64,000 nt of DNA from Geodermatophilus tzadiensis (GCF_003002915.1 NZ_PVTG01000010.1:1-64000); one strand, 5' to 3'; counted from the first letter of the stretch, positions 25,049-34,608 are shown. Translations and numbers: made by a program. Notes: generated by a model not told the origin, from the letters alone.

Positions 25049-26281
25049 TCACCTGGAGCCTCCTCGGGTGACCATCTCCCCGAGGGCGGCGGCTGCATAC
25101 TGCCAACGCACGAAGCTACTGCGCTTCAGCGCCTCCGACTCCAGTCGGCGACGCTCTTCGCCGTCACCGATGAACCGGCCGATAGCTGCGGCGATATCCG
25201 TGACTGACGCGTCTCCCGGCACGCTGATCCCTCCGCCGCCGCGCAGGTTGTCGGGAATGCCACCCACAGCAGTGGCGAGGACGGGGATGCCGCACCTGAT
25301 GAACTCCAGGACTGCGATCCCGGACATCTCCGCCACCGACAAGAGGCAGCCGAGGTCCATCCGTGAGAGAGCCGCGATGAAGGCGTCGGGCTCCGCGCTC
25401 TTGCTGATGAACCCGACGGCTTCGACCCCGTCCATCGCGGCGATGTCCGCGGGGCAGCGACCTACGACGAGGAGTCGAACCGGCACGCCTTGACGCCGCA
25501 ATGCACTGATAGCCGACGCGAGCTTCGGAAGACCCTTGCGCTCTGGGTAGACGCCGATGAAACCGACGACGCATTCTCCGGTGTCCTCACGAGTGGCGCG
25601 AGCCTCGAGGACCCGTTCAGCCATCTCGTCGGTCATGTTGGCACCGGGGAGCACGAGGTTCACTCGTTCAGGAGCGACGCCGTAGTGGGACGTCAGCGTG
25701 TTCGCTGCCTGTGTGCTCATCACCGCTATCCCGTCGGCTCGTTGGTAGCCGTCGCGCTCGAGTGAGAACACCCTTTCGGCGCTCGACGGGTCGACGCCTG
25801 CGACGTCGAAGTCCTTGTAGCCCTCCAAGTAGTCGTGCAGGGTGGCGTCGAGATAGAAGTACATGCCGATCCCGTTTGACTCGCGCTGTCGCAGGAACCG
25901 GTCGGAGAAGAACTGGAAGTTGCTGATGACGTCCGTGCCCGCCAGTGACGGGAGGTAGCGGCGCCACAGATGCGCACTGAATGCCTCGGAGAACTTGAAC
26001 CCGCCGATGGCCTCGTGGCGCAGCAGCCGCTGCGCCTTCCACAGTGCTCCCTTGAGCTGGAGTACCCGGTCCGGCTTTTCCGTGGCGTACAGCGTGAACG
26101 CTCCATCGAGTGAGCCGTTCTCGATTCCGGCCTCCGCCAGATAAGCGCTCGATCCACTGAAGGACGCCCGTACCGATCCGCCGTAGCCGGTGGCGATCAG
26201 GCGCGGCCGACGCTCAACGGGGAACCCGTCCGTTCGCAGAAACACGTCGGGCAGGCCGCTGATGGCGCGGGGATTGAGCAC
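25049..26281 (-). CDS. Family 4 glycosyltransferase
   Basis: A 410-residue GT-B glycosyltransferase with an unusual N-terminal domain (a long YFYLDATLHDYLEGY segment and FFSDRFLRQ) and a standard donor domain: FIGVYPERKGLPKLA, LLVVGRCP, and MSGIAVLEFIRCGIPVLA replacing the E-x7-E region. Start GTG at 26281 has GGAGGT at 6-nt spacing. Its codon use looks less GC-biased than that of genes beyond 43 kb, consistent with separate acquisition of this block. It stands downstream of the GT2 and flippase genes on the same strand after 232 bp. Confidence 0.85.
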   Translation of the reverse strand: MLNPRAISGLPDVFLRTDGFPVERRPRLIATGYGGSVRASFSGSSAYLAEAGIENGSLDGAFTLYATEKPDRVLQLKGALWKAQRLLRHEAIGGFKFSEAFSAHLWRRYLPSLAGTDVISNFQFFSDRFLRQRESNGIGMYFYLDATLHDYLEGYKDFDVAGVDPSSAERVFSLERDGYQRADGIAVMSTQAANTLTSHYGVAPERVNLVLPGANMTDEMAERVLEARATREDTGECVVGFIGVYPERKGLPKLASAISALRRQGVPVRLLVVGRCPADIAAMDGVEAVGFISKSAEPDAFIAALSRMDLGCLLSVAEMSGIAVLEFIRCGIPVLATAVGGIPDNLRGGGGISVPGDASVTDIAAAIGRFIGDGEERRRLESEALKRSSFVRWQYAAAALGEMVTRGGSR

Positions 26282-26513
26282 GTCGCTACCTCCAGGTCTC
26301 AGTTGTCCGGTGCAGGCAGTGCCCCGCGGTCGTCATCATCAAGCCCTACGCCTACTCGCCGTGTGGTCGACGGTCTGTGGGGCCGGGTAGTCACGCGCAC
26401 CGGTTCTCGTGTGGCGATGCTGCTGCAGCGGAACGAGGAGACTGCTGTACGGAGAGTGGCGGAGGATCTGATCTGCCTCGCCCAGAGGGCGGCTGACTCG
26501 CACTGGCGGCGCC

Positions 26514-27452
26514 TCAAGCCGAGGATCCCGGAGACCCCCTCCCGCCGTCGGCATCGTGCGCCGGCGTCACCGATCGCGCCGCTGGCAGCCACGTCCGTTC
26601 GCGTGTGGGGAGAGTGCGGCCCGTCAACCCCTCGACCCGGCCCAGGGAGCGTGCGAGAGCCAGTCGCACCGCGAACGCAGGCGATCGGTCGATCTGGCCC
26701 AGCCTGAGCCAGGGCGCGGCCAGGATTCGAGCCCTAATCCAGAACGGGTAGGGATGCGTTCGATACACGTACCCGGTTCCTCGTGCATAGCCGCGGTGTT
26801 TGGCAACCAGTGAGGATGGATCCAAGTCGCGGCGTTCGCCCTCGCCGATGACGGCGATGTCCGGACGGCTAAGCACGACGCCGCCCTGTTCGATGATCCG
26901 CAGGAGCAGGTCAGTGCCCTCTCCGGACTGCCACGGAGTGGAGCACCCGGTGCCGAGGGCCTCGTTAAACCCGCCGACGTCGTCGAGGGTCTCACGGCGG
27001 AGGAACATCGCTGGCTCGATCGCTCGCCAGACGGTCAGTCGGTCGAGCGCGCCGTTGTCTGGGAGGGTAAAGCGGGGCTGACCGCGCTCGACGAGCGAAC
27101 AAGCGAGGCCTGCGATGCCGGGATCACTACGGAAGGCAACAGCGACCTGCTCGAGACAGGTCCGGGGGTACGTGCTGTCGTCATTCGGGAACCCCATGAC
27201 ATCGACCGAGGGGCCGATGGCGTTGATCGCGTCGTTGCGCCCCCTGCTCGCACCCCCCGCACTCTCGACGATGTGGACGTCGAACGGCAGCCCAGAGGTG
27301 GACAATGCTAGATCACGACCGCTCTGATTGGCCACCGCAACGGTCTCGGGGAGCAGAGTCGAGTGCGCCACTGACTCGAGCAGTCGACGGAGGGCAGGGC
27401 GCCCCACGGTGGTGATCGCCAGTCCGATACGAGGACGAGGGGGTGTGGTCAT
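26514..27452 (-). CDS. Family 2 glycosyltransferase
   Basis: A 312-residue GT-A glycosyltransferase. It opens with IGLAITTVGRPALRRLLESV; GGASRGRNDAI is the conserved loop before the donor site, FPNDDSTYPR carries an NDD variant of DxD, and GGFNEALGTG with W.SGEGTDLLLR forms the acceptor-side catalytic region. Start ATG at 27452, 6 nt after the stop of the flippase gene, so translation is likely coupled. It probably transfers a sugar in assembly of the repeat unit moved by the second flippase. Confidence 0.85.
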   Translation of the reverse strand: MTTPPRPRIGLAITTVGRPALRRLLESVAHSTLLPETVAVANQSGRDLALSTSGLPFDVHIVESAGGASRGRNDAINAIGPSVDVMGFPNDDSTYPRTCLEQVAVAFRSDPGIAGLACSLVERGQPRFTLPDNGALDRLTVWRAIEPAMFLRRETLDDVGGFNEALGTGCSTPWQSGEGTDLLLRIIEQGGVVLSRPDIAVIGEGERRDLDPSSLVAKHRGYARGTGYVYRTHPYPFWIRARILAAPWLRLGQIDRSPAFAVRLALARSLGRVEGLTGRTLPTRERTWLPAARSVTPAHDADGGRGSPGSSA

Positions 27453-27458
27453 GGGGTG

Positions 27459-28580
27459 TCACGTCTTCTTCCGCAGTAGGAGGAAGTACATCACCGACAG
27501 CAGGACCTCAGCTCCAGCAAGGCCCCCGAGGGCTCCGCGAAGGCCGAACAGCACGCTGCCGATAAGCAGGAACAGCAGTGAGACGCTCGCGGCCACGACA
27601 TCGAGCAGTCCGGAGCGACGCGGGGAGACCAGTGTCACGAGGAGGACCCCCCCGATGGAACTCACCGCGAGGGCGCACCGCTGGATCGTGACGATGAGCA
27701 GGACCTCCCGGAGCAGCGGTTCTGCGGGACCGACGAGGAGGCGGAGCCACGCGTCCGGCACCAGAGCCAGGACGAGCCCGTTGAGGACGGCCACCACCGA
27801 GAGCGCGGCGGTGAACCGGACATACGTCGCGCGAGGCCTGTCGGTCCCTCGAGCGAGGAGGTTCTGCGTCGCTATCCCGATCAGCAGATTGGTCCCCCCG
27901 AACGCCAGTTCGCCAGCCCGGTAGACGCTGGCGGACTCGAAGCCGGCGGTCGCGGTGATGACGACGGGGATCGCTTGGACCAACAGCACCCCCGCTGCGA
28001 CGCCGAGGACGTAGGGCAGCCAGGACGGGCGGCGGTCGCGCACCCAGACCCACGCGCCCTTCGCGCTCAGCCCCCGCCGCCCCAGGAGGATCGACACGCC
28101 AACCACGAGGAGTGTGACGAACGGGGACAGCACCACCGCCTGCGAGTGAAGGGTGAGCGCAGCGGTCACAACTCCGAGCGCCTGCACCGCGTATGCCGCG
28201 CTGAGCAGCCCGCCCGCGCGACGACTCCCCCCTGTGAACACGTCCCGCCAGAACGTGCTCTCCACGATCATAACCGCCGGTACGCCGATGGCTGCGCTGA
28301 GCAGTGTCAGGCGGACGAGCCCCTCACTGGCGAGCGCCGCCACGAGGAGGCCCGTACTTGCGAGGACGCTTCCGATGACCGCGGCTGACTGGGCCTGGGA
28401 GGCCTCGAGTACTGGCGCACCACGAGCAGCCAGGTTGGCGAGGGGCTTGCCCACGAGCGCAGGAGCGAGAGCGAGCGACGCGGAGGAGATCACCGTCGCC
28501 ACCGAGAACGCGCCGAGGGAGCTGGCGTCGACGCGTTGCGCCACCAGGGCGAACACGACGATCGAGGTGAGGCGGGACAC
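27459..28580 (-). CDS. Polysaccharide flippase-like membrane protein, copy 2
   Basis: At least 373 residues with about 10-12 hydrophobic segments and QVVSRLTSIVVFALVAQRVD at the N-terminus, as in Wzx-type flippases. The first ATG/GTG/TTG in frame is the GTG at 28580, but the frame continues upstream with LTRFGRALDRAWLALPQV, which belongs to the normal N-terminus of such proteins. A CTG at 28652, preceded by GGGAGG at 5-nt spacing and overlapping the TGA of a 21-codon upstream reading frame, may be the true start (397 residues). It is the first gene of a unit with the GT2 at 26514-27452 and is divergent from the Wzz-like gene. Confidence 0.78.
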   Translation of the reverse strand: MSRLTSIVVFALVAQRVDASSLGAFSVATVISSASLALAPALVGKPLANLAARGAPVLEASQAQSAAVIGSVLASTGLLVAALASEGLVRLTLLSAAIGVPAVMIVESTFWRDVFTGGSRRAGGLLSAAYAVQALGVVTAALTLHSQAVVLSPFVTLLVVGVSILLGRRGLSAKGAWVWVRDRRPSWLPYVLGVAAGVLLVQAIPVVITATAGFESASVYRAGELAFGGTNLLIGIATQNLLARGTDRPRATYVRFTAALSVVAVLNGLVLALVPDAWLRLLVGPAEPLLREVLLIVTIQRCALAVSSIGGVLLVTLVSPRRSGLLDVVAASVSLLFLLIGSVLFGLRGALGGLAGAEVLLSVMYFLLLRKKT

Positions 28581-29093
28581 GACCTGCGGCAGTGCGAGCC
28601 ACGCACGATCCAGGGCGCGCCCGAAGCGCGTCAGCGGCGTCGACGAGCTCAGGTCTTCCTCCCTGGCCCGAGCCGGTCGCCACGATCCGGGCAGTCGGAG
28701 ACGGTATCGGTCATCCTGATCAGCTCACTCACGACGGCACACGAGACGACGGCGCCCGCGACATGCAACGCCATGCGGCATTCGCGGAAGAGGATTGCAG
28801 CGACACTCTGCCGCCACTCGACTTCTGTGAGCAACAGATGCGGGAAAGGCAAAGCGGGGAAGGTGCGGACTCCGTCACGTGAGCGGGTGGTCGAATGAAC
28901 GCGGCGGTGCATGGAGCGTCCTGCACGATCGGTGACACGCTCGTCCGCACCTCCTCGGTCTCTTCCCGAGCCTTTCGCACAGTCGCCCGTCTGACTCCAG
29001 AGGAGGAGCTCGGGAGGCTCCGCGCAGGCTGGCACCTTACGCTGCAGAACGGTCGCATTCGCGATGACCAACGGACTCCGAGGGAGAAGGCGC
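28581..29093. promoter_or_regulatory. Divergent control region between flippase and Wzz-like genes
   Basis: This 513-bp stretch contains no supported large gene. On the minus strand an ATG at 28713 opens a 21-codon frame (MTDTVSDC... to RKT) whose TGA at 28649-28651 overlaps a CTG by 4 nt (CTGA), immediately before the flippase. The palindrome CTGATCAG (28716-28723) abuts this ATG. The plus-strand side must carry the promoter of the Wzz-Wzy-GT4 operon. No convincing hexamers were identified. Confidence 0.4.
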
Positions 29094-29945
29094 GTGACGG
29101 TACACCCCGGACCCGAGTCGCCGGGAGCGCTGGCCACCGACACATCCGAGGTCTCGGGTGATTCCACGGTCGTGGAACCGGCAGGCGAGCCTCGGCGCGG
29201 CCGAGCAGCCGGGGGCGGAGTGGCGCGGAGGTCTCGCAGTCAGCGCCGTGGGCTCGCATTGGCCGCGATCGGGGCGATCCTCGGTGGTCTGGTCGGCCTC
29301 GTCGTGTCCCTCAGCGATCCAGAGACACCCACAGCGGTGACCCGGCTGTCGTTCGTCCAGGATCCCGTTCTCCCCGGTGAGCAGCCCAGCACCAGCACTG
29401 ATGCGAGGGACCGCTTCATCCAGACACAAATCCTGATCCTGACTGGTCCTGACATCCACGACACGGTGGCCGATGCGCTGGGACTCGGGGACGAGTTCAC
29501 ACTTACGGCTCAGCAGGTCGGGGCCACCGACGTCGTCGAGTTGCAGGTCCAGTCCGACACGGAGATATCGGCTCGCGACGCCTCGACAGCCGTCATCGAA
29601 CAGTACGACCAGCAGCGGAGCGCCTCCGTGACCGCTCGAGTCGACGCGCTGCTCGCAGGGATCGAGGCGGAGATCGCGGATCTCCAGGGCGCACTGAACG
29701 CGGAAGGTGACAGCGCCCTCGCCACCGCCACCGGGACCGAGTACTCGAGGCTCCTGGCCTCCCGCAGCCAACTCGTCCTCCTGCGCTCAGGGGACCAGGA
29801 GTTCACGCAGGTTGTGGGAGCACCACGAGCGTCGGCCGTGGGCGGTGCGGGCACCGTCGTCCAGGCCACCCTGATCGGGCTCCTGCTGGGTGCTGTCGTG
29901 GGCATCGCCTTGGCCCTAATCCTGCAGAGGGTCCGAACCGAGTGA
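29094..29945 (+). CDS. Chain-length regulator-like protein (Wzz/polysaccharide co-polymerase)
   Basis: A 283-residue protein with the topology of a polysaccharide co-polymerase: a basic N-terminal tail, a first membrane helix at about 53-73 (GLALAAIGAILGGLVGLVVS), an extracytoplasmic region with a coiled-coil-like stretch (SVTARVDALLAGIEAEIADL), and a second helix near the C-terminus (IGLLLGAVVGIALALIL). No tyrosine-kinase domain is attached. Start GTG at 29094 follows GAGAAGG; an ATG at 29064 lacks a binding site. The stop overlaps the next start by 4 nt (GTGA), so it is coupled to the Wzy-like gene. It would set polymer length. Confidence 0.8.
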   Translation: MTVHPGPESPGALATDTSEVSGDSTVVEPAGEPRRGRAAGGGVARRSRSQRRGLALAAIGAILGGLVGLVVSLSDPETPTAVTRLSFVQDPVLPGEQPSTSTDARDRFIQTQILILTGPDIHDTVADALGLGDEFTLTAQQVGATDVVELQVQSDTEISARDASTAVIEQYDQQRSASVTARVDALLAGIEAEIADLQGALNAEGDSALATATGTEYSRLLASRSQLVLLRSGDQEFTQVVGAPRASAVGGAGTVVQATLIGLLLGAVVGIALALILQRVRTE

Positions 29946-31267
29946 CGACGGGCGCGGCGCAGCGCACTCCCCCGCAGTCCCGATGGAGCGCGCTGTCGAC
30001 CGGTGTGTGGTGGTTGTCGCCGGCCGGGGCGGCCTCCCTGACCGTGCCCGTCACGCTCCTGATCGCGTGGCAGCTCGACGACTCCTACTTCCGCCAGTCG
30101 TGGGGGACGGCGAAGTCGCTCACGCACGAGACCCTGCTGCTGTTCGGCGCGGGGGCCCTGCTGTTCGCCATCGGCGGCATGCTGCCGCTCCTCCTCAGCG
30201 GGGGCCTCGGACGCCACGCGGCGTCCCCCGCCGCCGCGGTCGACACCGGCTTCCTCCACCGGTGCTGCGCGGTGCTGTACCGGCTGACGGTCACCGGCTA
30301 CGTCGTACTCGCCGCCGTGGGGTTCTCCCGGGGGGCCCGACCCGCGGATCTGATCGACGCGCTGACGTCCCAGGACACCTTCGACTCGACTCTCCGGACA
30401 CAGTTCACCCCCATCGCCGGGATCACCACGCTGACCCAGCTCGGCATCGCCTACGTGGTCGTGGCCGTCACGCTCCTGACCCGCGGTCCGGACCGCTACG
30501 TCGCCCAGCGGCTGGTGGTGGTCTTCGTGCTCGCGCTGATGCGGGCCTTCTTCCTGACCGAGCGGCTGGCGATCCTCGAGCTCGCTATCCCGGCCGTTGG
30601 AATCCTGGCGATGCATGCGGCCCGCGGCGGAGGGCTCCGGCGCCGGCTGACCTCGGCCGCGCCGTTCATCCTGGTGCCCGGGGCGATCGCCGTCTTCGGC
30701 GTCTTCGAGTACTCCCGGAGCTGGGTCTTCTACTCACAGACGCGCGGCGGGTCGTTCTTCCAGTTCGTCATCGACCGGCTGGCCGGCTACTACGCCACGG
30801 CCTACAACAACGGCCAGATCGCCTTGACCTACGGGCTGGGTAAGGACGTACGGCTGCCCTACGGCAGCATCGAGGCCTTCTGGACTGCGCCGGGGATCTC
30901 ACAGTTGGACCTCTACGGGCGGCTGACTGGGCACTACGAGCCCGACGACTACTCCTACCTCCTGCAGCAGTACGGCAACCCGGAGTTCAACAGCCCGGGC
31001 GGGTTGTCGGTGCCCTTCGTCGACTACGGGACGGCGGGCGGGCTGGTGTTCTTCCTGCTCGTGGGCATGGCGCTCGGGATCGTCTACCTCCGCTGGAGGG
31101 ACGGCGAGTTCTGGGCCTCGCTCATCTACCCGGTGGCCCTGACCGGTCTCCTGGAGTTGCCCCGGTACCTGTACTGGGGACAGGGCCGGGTCCTGCCGGC
31201 GTTCGTGGCACTGGTCGTCATCGCATGGTTGACCCGGCGATCCACGACCACGACGGGGGCGACGTGA
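29942..31267 (+). CDS. O-antigen polymerase-like membrane protein (Wzy-like)
   Basis: A 441-residue polytopic membrane protein with about ten hydrophobic helices and a large extracytoplasmic loop in its second half (YNNGQIALTYGLGKDVRLPY up to PFVDYGTAGG), as in Wzy polymerases. A cytoplasmic ALMRAFFLTERLAILEL segment with conserved Arg/Glu is similar to oligosaccharide repeat-unit polymerases. It begins with GTG overlapping the Wzz-like stop and ends with GTGA overlapping the following GT4 gene. Sequence similarity within this class is always weak, so the assignment rests on topology and position between Wzz and a glycosyltransferase. Confidence 0.72.
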   Translation: MTTGAAQRTPPQSRWSALSTGVWWLSPAGAASLTVPVTLLIAWQLDDSYFRQSWGTAKSLTHETLLLFGAGALLFAIGGMLPLLLSGGLGRHAASPAAAVDTGFLHRCCAVLYRLTVTGYVVLAAVGFSRGARPADLIDALTSQDTFDSTLRTQFTPIAGITTLTQLGIAYVVVAVTLLTRGPDRYVAQRLVVVFVLALMRAFFLTERLAILELAIPAVGILAMHAARGGGLRRRLTSAAPFILVPGAIAVFGVFEYSRSWVFYSQTRGGSFFQFVIDRLAGYYATAYNNGQIALTYGLGKDVRLPYGSIEAFWTAPGISQLDLYGRLTGHYEPDDYSYLLQQYGNPEFNSPGGLSVPFVDYGTAGGLVFFLLVGMALGIVYLRWRDGEFWASLIYPVALTGLLELPRYLYWGQGRVLPAFVALVVIAWLTRRSTTTTGAT

Positions 31268-32361
31268 GACCACTCTCCTGGCTGATGCTGGCCACGCAGG
31301 TGCCGGCGTCCGGCTCCGGTGGCGGCATCGTCCGCTACACCGTCGAGCTGGCCCGCGCGCTGCGCGCGAGGACCGACGTCGAGCTGTCCGTGCTCGCCAC
31401 GGCCTCGGCGCGGGCCTTCTTCACCGAGCTGCTCGGCTCTGGTGACCGGGTGCTCACCGTGCCCAACTTCCCGGTCCCGGTCCGCACGGCACTCGAGCGC
31501 ACCGGGCTCGCGCAGCTGCCCGCCTGGCGCCGGTTCGACGTCGTACACGGGACCAAGCACGTCCTCCCGCGCTGGGGGAGCGCCACGGGCGTCCTCACCG
31601 TCCACGACATGCTGCCGTTCCAGCGCCCGCGCGACTTCGGGCTCCTCAAGCGCACGCTCCTGACCCGGCCCTACCTCGCCTCGATCCGCCAGGCGGATGC
31701 CCTGCTGTGCGTCAGCCGCGCCACGCAACGGACCGTGGAGCGGCTCGTGCCGGCAACAGCGGGCAGGACCGTCGCCGTCCCCCTAGCCATGTCCACTGGC
31801 CTGCGGACCGCCGAGCGCGAGCCGGTCACGTCGCTGGTCGACCGCGAGTTCGCCCTCATCGTGGGTGACACCTCGCCGCGGAAGAACCTCGGCCTCGTCG
31901 TCGACCTATGGCCCCGCGTGGTGGCGGAGCGCCCCGATGCGACCCTGGCGGTCGTCGGGCCGCCCAGCTGGGGGCCGTCGGAGCTGGGGACGAACGGCTC
32001 CGAAAGCCTCGCCAGTGGCGCCATGCAACTCCTCGGACACCTCAGCGACGCGCAGCTGCGCTGGTGCTACGAGAACGCCACGGTCGTGCTGTGCCCGAGT
32101 AAGCTCGAGGGGTTCGGACTGCCGGCCATCGAGGCACGGTCCTTCGGCGCGCCGTTGATCACGTCCCTGGACCCCGCGCTGGTCGAGGTGAGCGGCGACT
32201 CCGCCGTGCACCTGCCCAACGACGACGCCGATGCCTGGAAATCCGCCATCACCGCCGCACTGGGCGCCGGCCGCATACCCGGGACGGCCGTGCCGGTGCG
32301 AGGCTGGGACGAGGTGGCCGCGGAGACCGTGGCCGCGGTCCGCGCGGTCCTCGCCCGGTAG
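31264..32361 (+). CDS. Family 4 glycosyltransferase
   Basis: A 365-residue GT-B glycosyltransferase similar to mannosyl- and rhamnosyltransferases. A glycine-rich GSGGGIVRYTVELA loop lies near the N-terminus, VVHGTKHVLPRW and LTVHDMLPF follow, and the donor domain has VGDTSPRKNL and the E-x7-E sequence SKLEGFGLPAIEA. The GTG start at 31264 overlaps the stop of the Wzy-like gene by 4 nt. It is the last gene of the Wzz-Wzy-GT4 operon and converges on the GT2-GT4 fusion gene with 27 bp between stops. Confidence 0.9.
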   Translation: MRPLSWLMLATQVPASGSGGGIVRYTVELARALRARTDVELSVLATASARAFFTELLGSGDRVLTVPNFPVPVRTALERTGLAQLPAWRRFDVVHGTKHVLPRWGSATGVLTVHDMLPFQRPRDFGLLKRTLLTRPYLASIRQADALLCVSRATQRTVERLVPATAGRTVAVPLAMSTGLRTAEREPVTSLVDREFALIVGDTSPRKNLGLVVDLWPRVVAERPDATLAVVGPPSWGPSELGTNGSESLASGAMQLLGHLSDAQLRWCYENATVVLCPSKLEGFGLPAIEARSFGAPLITSLDPALVEVSGDSAVHLPNDDADAWKSAITAALGAGRIPGTAVPVRGWDEVAAETVAAVRAVLAR

Positions 32362-32388
32362 GCCTGACGAGCCCAGACGTGGTCCGGG

Positions 32389-34608
32389 TCACTCCAATCC
32401 AGTCAACACGCGTTCTGCGAGTCCCCTGACCGTCTGAACCACCTCCGCCGGTGCATAGCACGTCTCGAAGAGGCGGCGACCCGCTGCGGCGAGCCGGCGG
32501 CCCTCAGCCGGATCCGCTGCCAAGCGGGCACAAGCGGCGGCGAGCTGCTCGGGGTCGTTCGCGACCAGCAGGTGCACGCCGTCCACGACGTCCAGTCCCT
32601 CGCACCCGAGCGAGGTGCTGACGACCGGAACGCCAAGGGCGAAGGCCTCAAGGATCTTCACCCGCGTGCCACCCCCGAACCGGACGGGGACGACCGCGGC
32701 CGTGGCGGCCAAGAGTTCGGGGGTGACGTCGGCGACGTCACCGACCACGTCGACCCCCGGCAGGCCCTCGACCTCGCCGAGGAGGTCCTGGCCGCCGCGG
32801 CCGACCAGCCTCACCCGCGCCGAGGGCACCCGCTCCCGCAAACGGGGCAGCACCCGCGTGGCCATGTGCACGGCCGCATCCACGTTCGGCGGATACCAAA
32901 AGGTGCCCACCAGGACGAACGTCGGGACCACAGGCGGCGTCCACGTCGCACCGGACGGGAGGGGACCGGCGTACGTGTTGGGTACGACCGCCACCGGACC
33001 GCTACCGAGGCGCTGACGGTCCAGATCACTGCAGACCACCACTGCGTCGGCCCGCCGCAGGACCCGTCGTTCGAGCCGCCGCCACAACGGGAGTTCGACA
33101 CGGCGCTGCAGGCGGATCCGGGGGCGGACCGTCGAGCCGTCCGGTGGGAGGTCGAGGAAGCCGGTGATCTTGGGCGACTCGACGTCGTCCATGTCGACGA
33201 TGGTCCGCCTTCGCCGCACGGTCCTGGACAGGCTGACCGCGTGGTCGGTCGCCCCGAACCACACGAGGTCGTAGGACGACTGCTGCAGGTCCCGGACCGC
33301 GGTACGCGCCAGATCCCACCGGCGCACCGCGATCTGCCATGGCACCCGTCGGACCAGGAGGACCAGGGCGGCCACGGCTCGCGGCCGTGGACCCGCGTCC
33401 ACCTGCGCGCACCGATGGGCCCGGACACCAGGGGGCAGCGGGCGCTCCACCGGGGGCCCGGCGAAGAGCACCAGGACGTCGAGGTCGACATCGGGGAGGG
33501 CGGCAAGTGCTTGCAGCGCGGTGGCTGACCGGGTCCGCTTGCCGCCGTCGGTGGGCCACGGCCGGTCAGGGAGTGTCACGAGGACGCGTCGCCGACGGCG
33601 GGGGAGGCGCACCCCACCCGGGCCCTCCCACCACGTCGCCGTCCGGCGGCGCTGGGCCGTCCGTACGACGGCGGGGAGGACGAAGGTCCCCAGCGCCAGC
33701 AGTCGGGACCGCGTGGGCTGTGCCCCGTCCCCGGCAACGGCCAGCGCAAGCCGGCGGACCGGCGCGCCCGGACGTCCGAGCGCCTGTTTCAGGCGGTAGC
33801 GGGCGGCGATCCGCTCCTGTTCGGCAGCAGTGGACGCCGCAACCCCGGCCTCTTCGGTCGTGAGGTCGAGCCGGGTGAGCGTCTGCCTGAGCAGGGCCGC
33901 GATCGACGCGCTCATGGCCGCTCTGTCCGAGCTGAGGCTCGACTCGTGGATGCGGTAGTGGGCGAGTGGGCGCTCAACGCACCCGATGCGCGAACCGGCA
34001 TTGACCATGCGGATCCACAGGTCCCAGTCAGTCGCGTGTGCGATCGACTGGTCGAATCCGCCGGCGGCCAGGAACGCCTCCCGACGGATCACCACGTTGC
34101 CGAAGACGAAGTTGCGCTCCAGGATCGCGCGGCGCTGCTCCTCGTCGGCGAACGGATAGTGCTCGCCGTACCAGGTGCCCAGTTCCACCCCGTCGTGGAC
34201 GAGCACCGCGTCGCTGGTCGCGACGTCGAGACCGGGTTCACGCAGGAGCAGGTCGCGAATAGCGGCCATCCGTCCCGGCAACATCTCGTCGTCGGCGTCG
34301 AGGAGGGCAACCCATTCGCTCGTGGTCGCACTCACCGCCGTGTTCTTGGCGGCTGCCTCCCCGCGATTGTGTTCGTGCCGGACGATGCGGACTGCGTCAC
34401 CAAATCGGGCGAGTACCTCAGAGCTCCCGTCGGTCGAACCGTCGTCGCAGACAACGATCTCCGCAGGTGGAGGGTCCTGTCCGAGAGCCGACCGGACGGC
34501 ATCTGCGACGTAGGCTGCGGCATTGTGGCAGGCGATGGCGACCGAGTAGTGGAAGTCCTGAACGGATCCGTCCTGCGACGAGGCCTCCAGGACGCCGCAT
34601 CGATCCAC
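32389..34608 (-). CDS. Bifunctional GT2-GT4 glycosyltransferase
   Basis: A 739-residue fusion of two glycosyltransferases. Residues about 20-250 form a GT2 domain: YSVAIACHNAAAYV, VVCDDGSTDGS, ALLDADDEM with DAD as the metal site, and GGFDQ...ATDWDLWIR. After a linker, residues about 345-735 form a GT4-like domain with VLVTLPDRPWPTDGGKRTRS at its start, VDMDDVESPK, LVGTFWYPPNVD and FGGGTRVKILEAFALGVPVV near its donor site. Start GTG at 34608, without a strong ribosome site. Two linked sugars could be added in succession by one polypeptide. It lies 41 bp from the divergent deacetylase gene. Confidence 0.85.
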   Translation of the reverse strand: MDRCGVLEASSQDGSVQDFHYSVAIACHNAAAYVADAVRSALGQDPPPAEIVVCDDGSTDGSSEVLARFGDAVRIVRHEHNRGEAAAKNTAVSATTSEWVALLDADDEMLPGRMAAIRDLLLREPGLDVATSDAVLVHDGVELGTWYGEHYPFADEEQRRAILERNFVFGNVVIRREAFLAAGGFDQSIAHATDWDLWIRMVNAGSRIGCVERPLAHYRIHESSLSSDRAAMSASIAALLRQTLTRLDLTTEEAGVAASTAAEQERIAARYRLKQALGRPGAPVRRLALAVAGDGAQPTRSRLLALGTFVLPAVVRTAQRRRTATWWEGPGGVRLPRRRRRVLVTLPDRPWPTDGGKRTRSATALQALAALPDVDLDVLVLFAGPPVERPLPPGVRAHRCAQVDAGPRPRAVAALVLLVRRVPWQIAVRRWDLARTAVRDLQQSSYDLVWFGATDHAVSLSRTVRRRRTIVDMDDVESPKITGFLDLPPDGSTVRPRIRLQRRVELPLWRRLERRVLRRADAVVVCSDLDRQRLGSGPVAVVPNTYAGPLPSGATWTPPVVPTFVLVGTFWYPPNVDAAVHMATRVLPRLRERVPSARVRLVGRGGQDLLGEVEGLPGVDVVGDVADVTPELLAATAAVVPVRFGGGTRVKILEAFALGVPVVSTSLGCEGLDVVDGVHLLVANDPEQLAAACARLAADPAEGRRLAAAGRRLFETCYAPAEVVQTVRGLAERVLTGLE

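Noticed and set aside
28649-29167. A 172-codon minus-strand gene in the divergent flippase/Wzz region
   Set aside because: Most of it overlaps the start of the Wzz-like gene and its composition is not protein-like; only its last 21 codons were kept as a possible leader frame.
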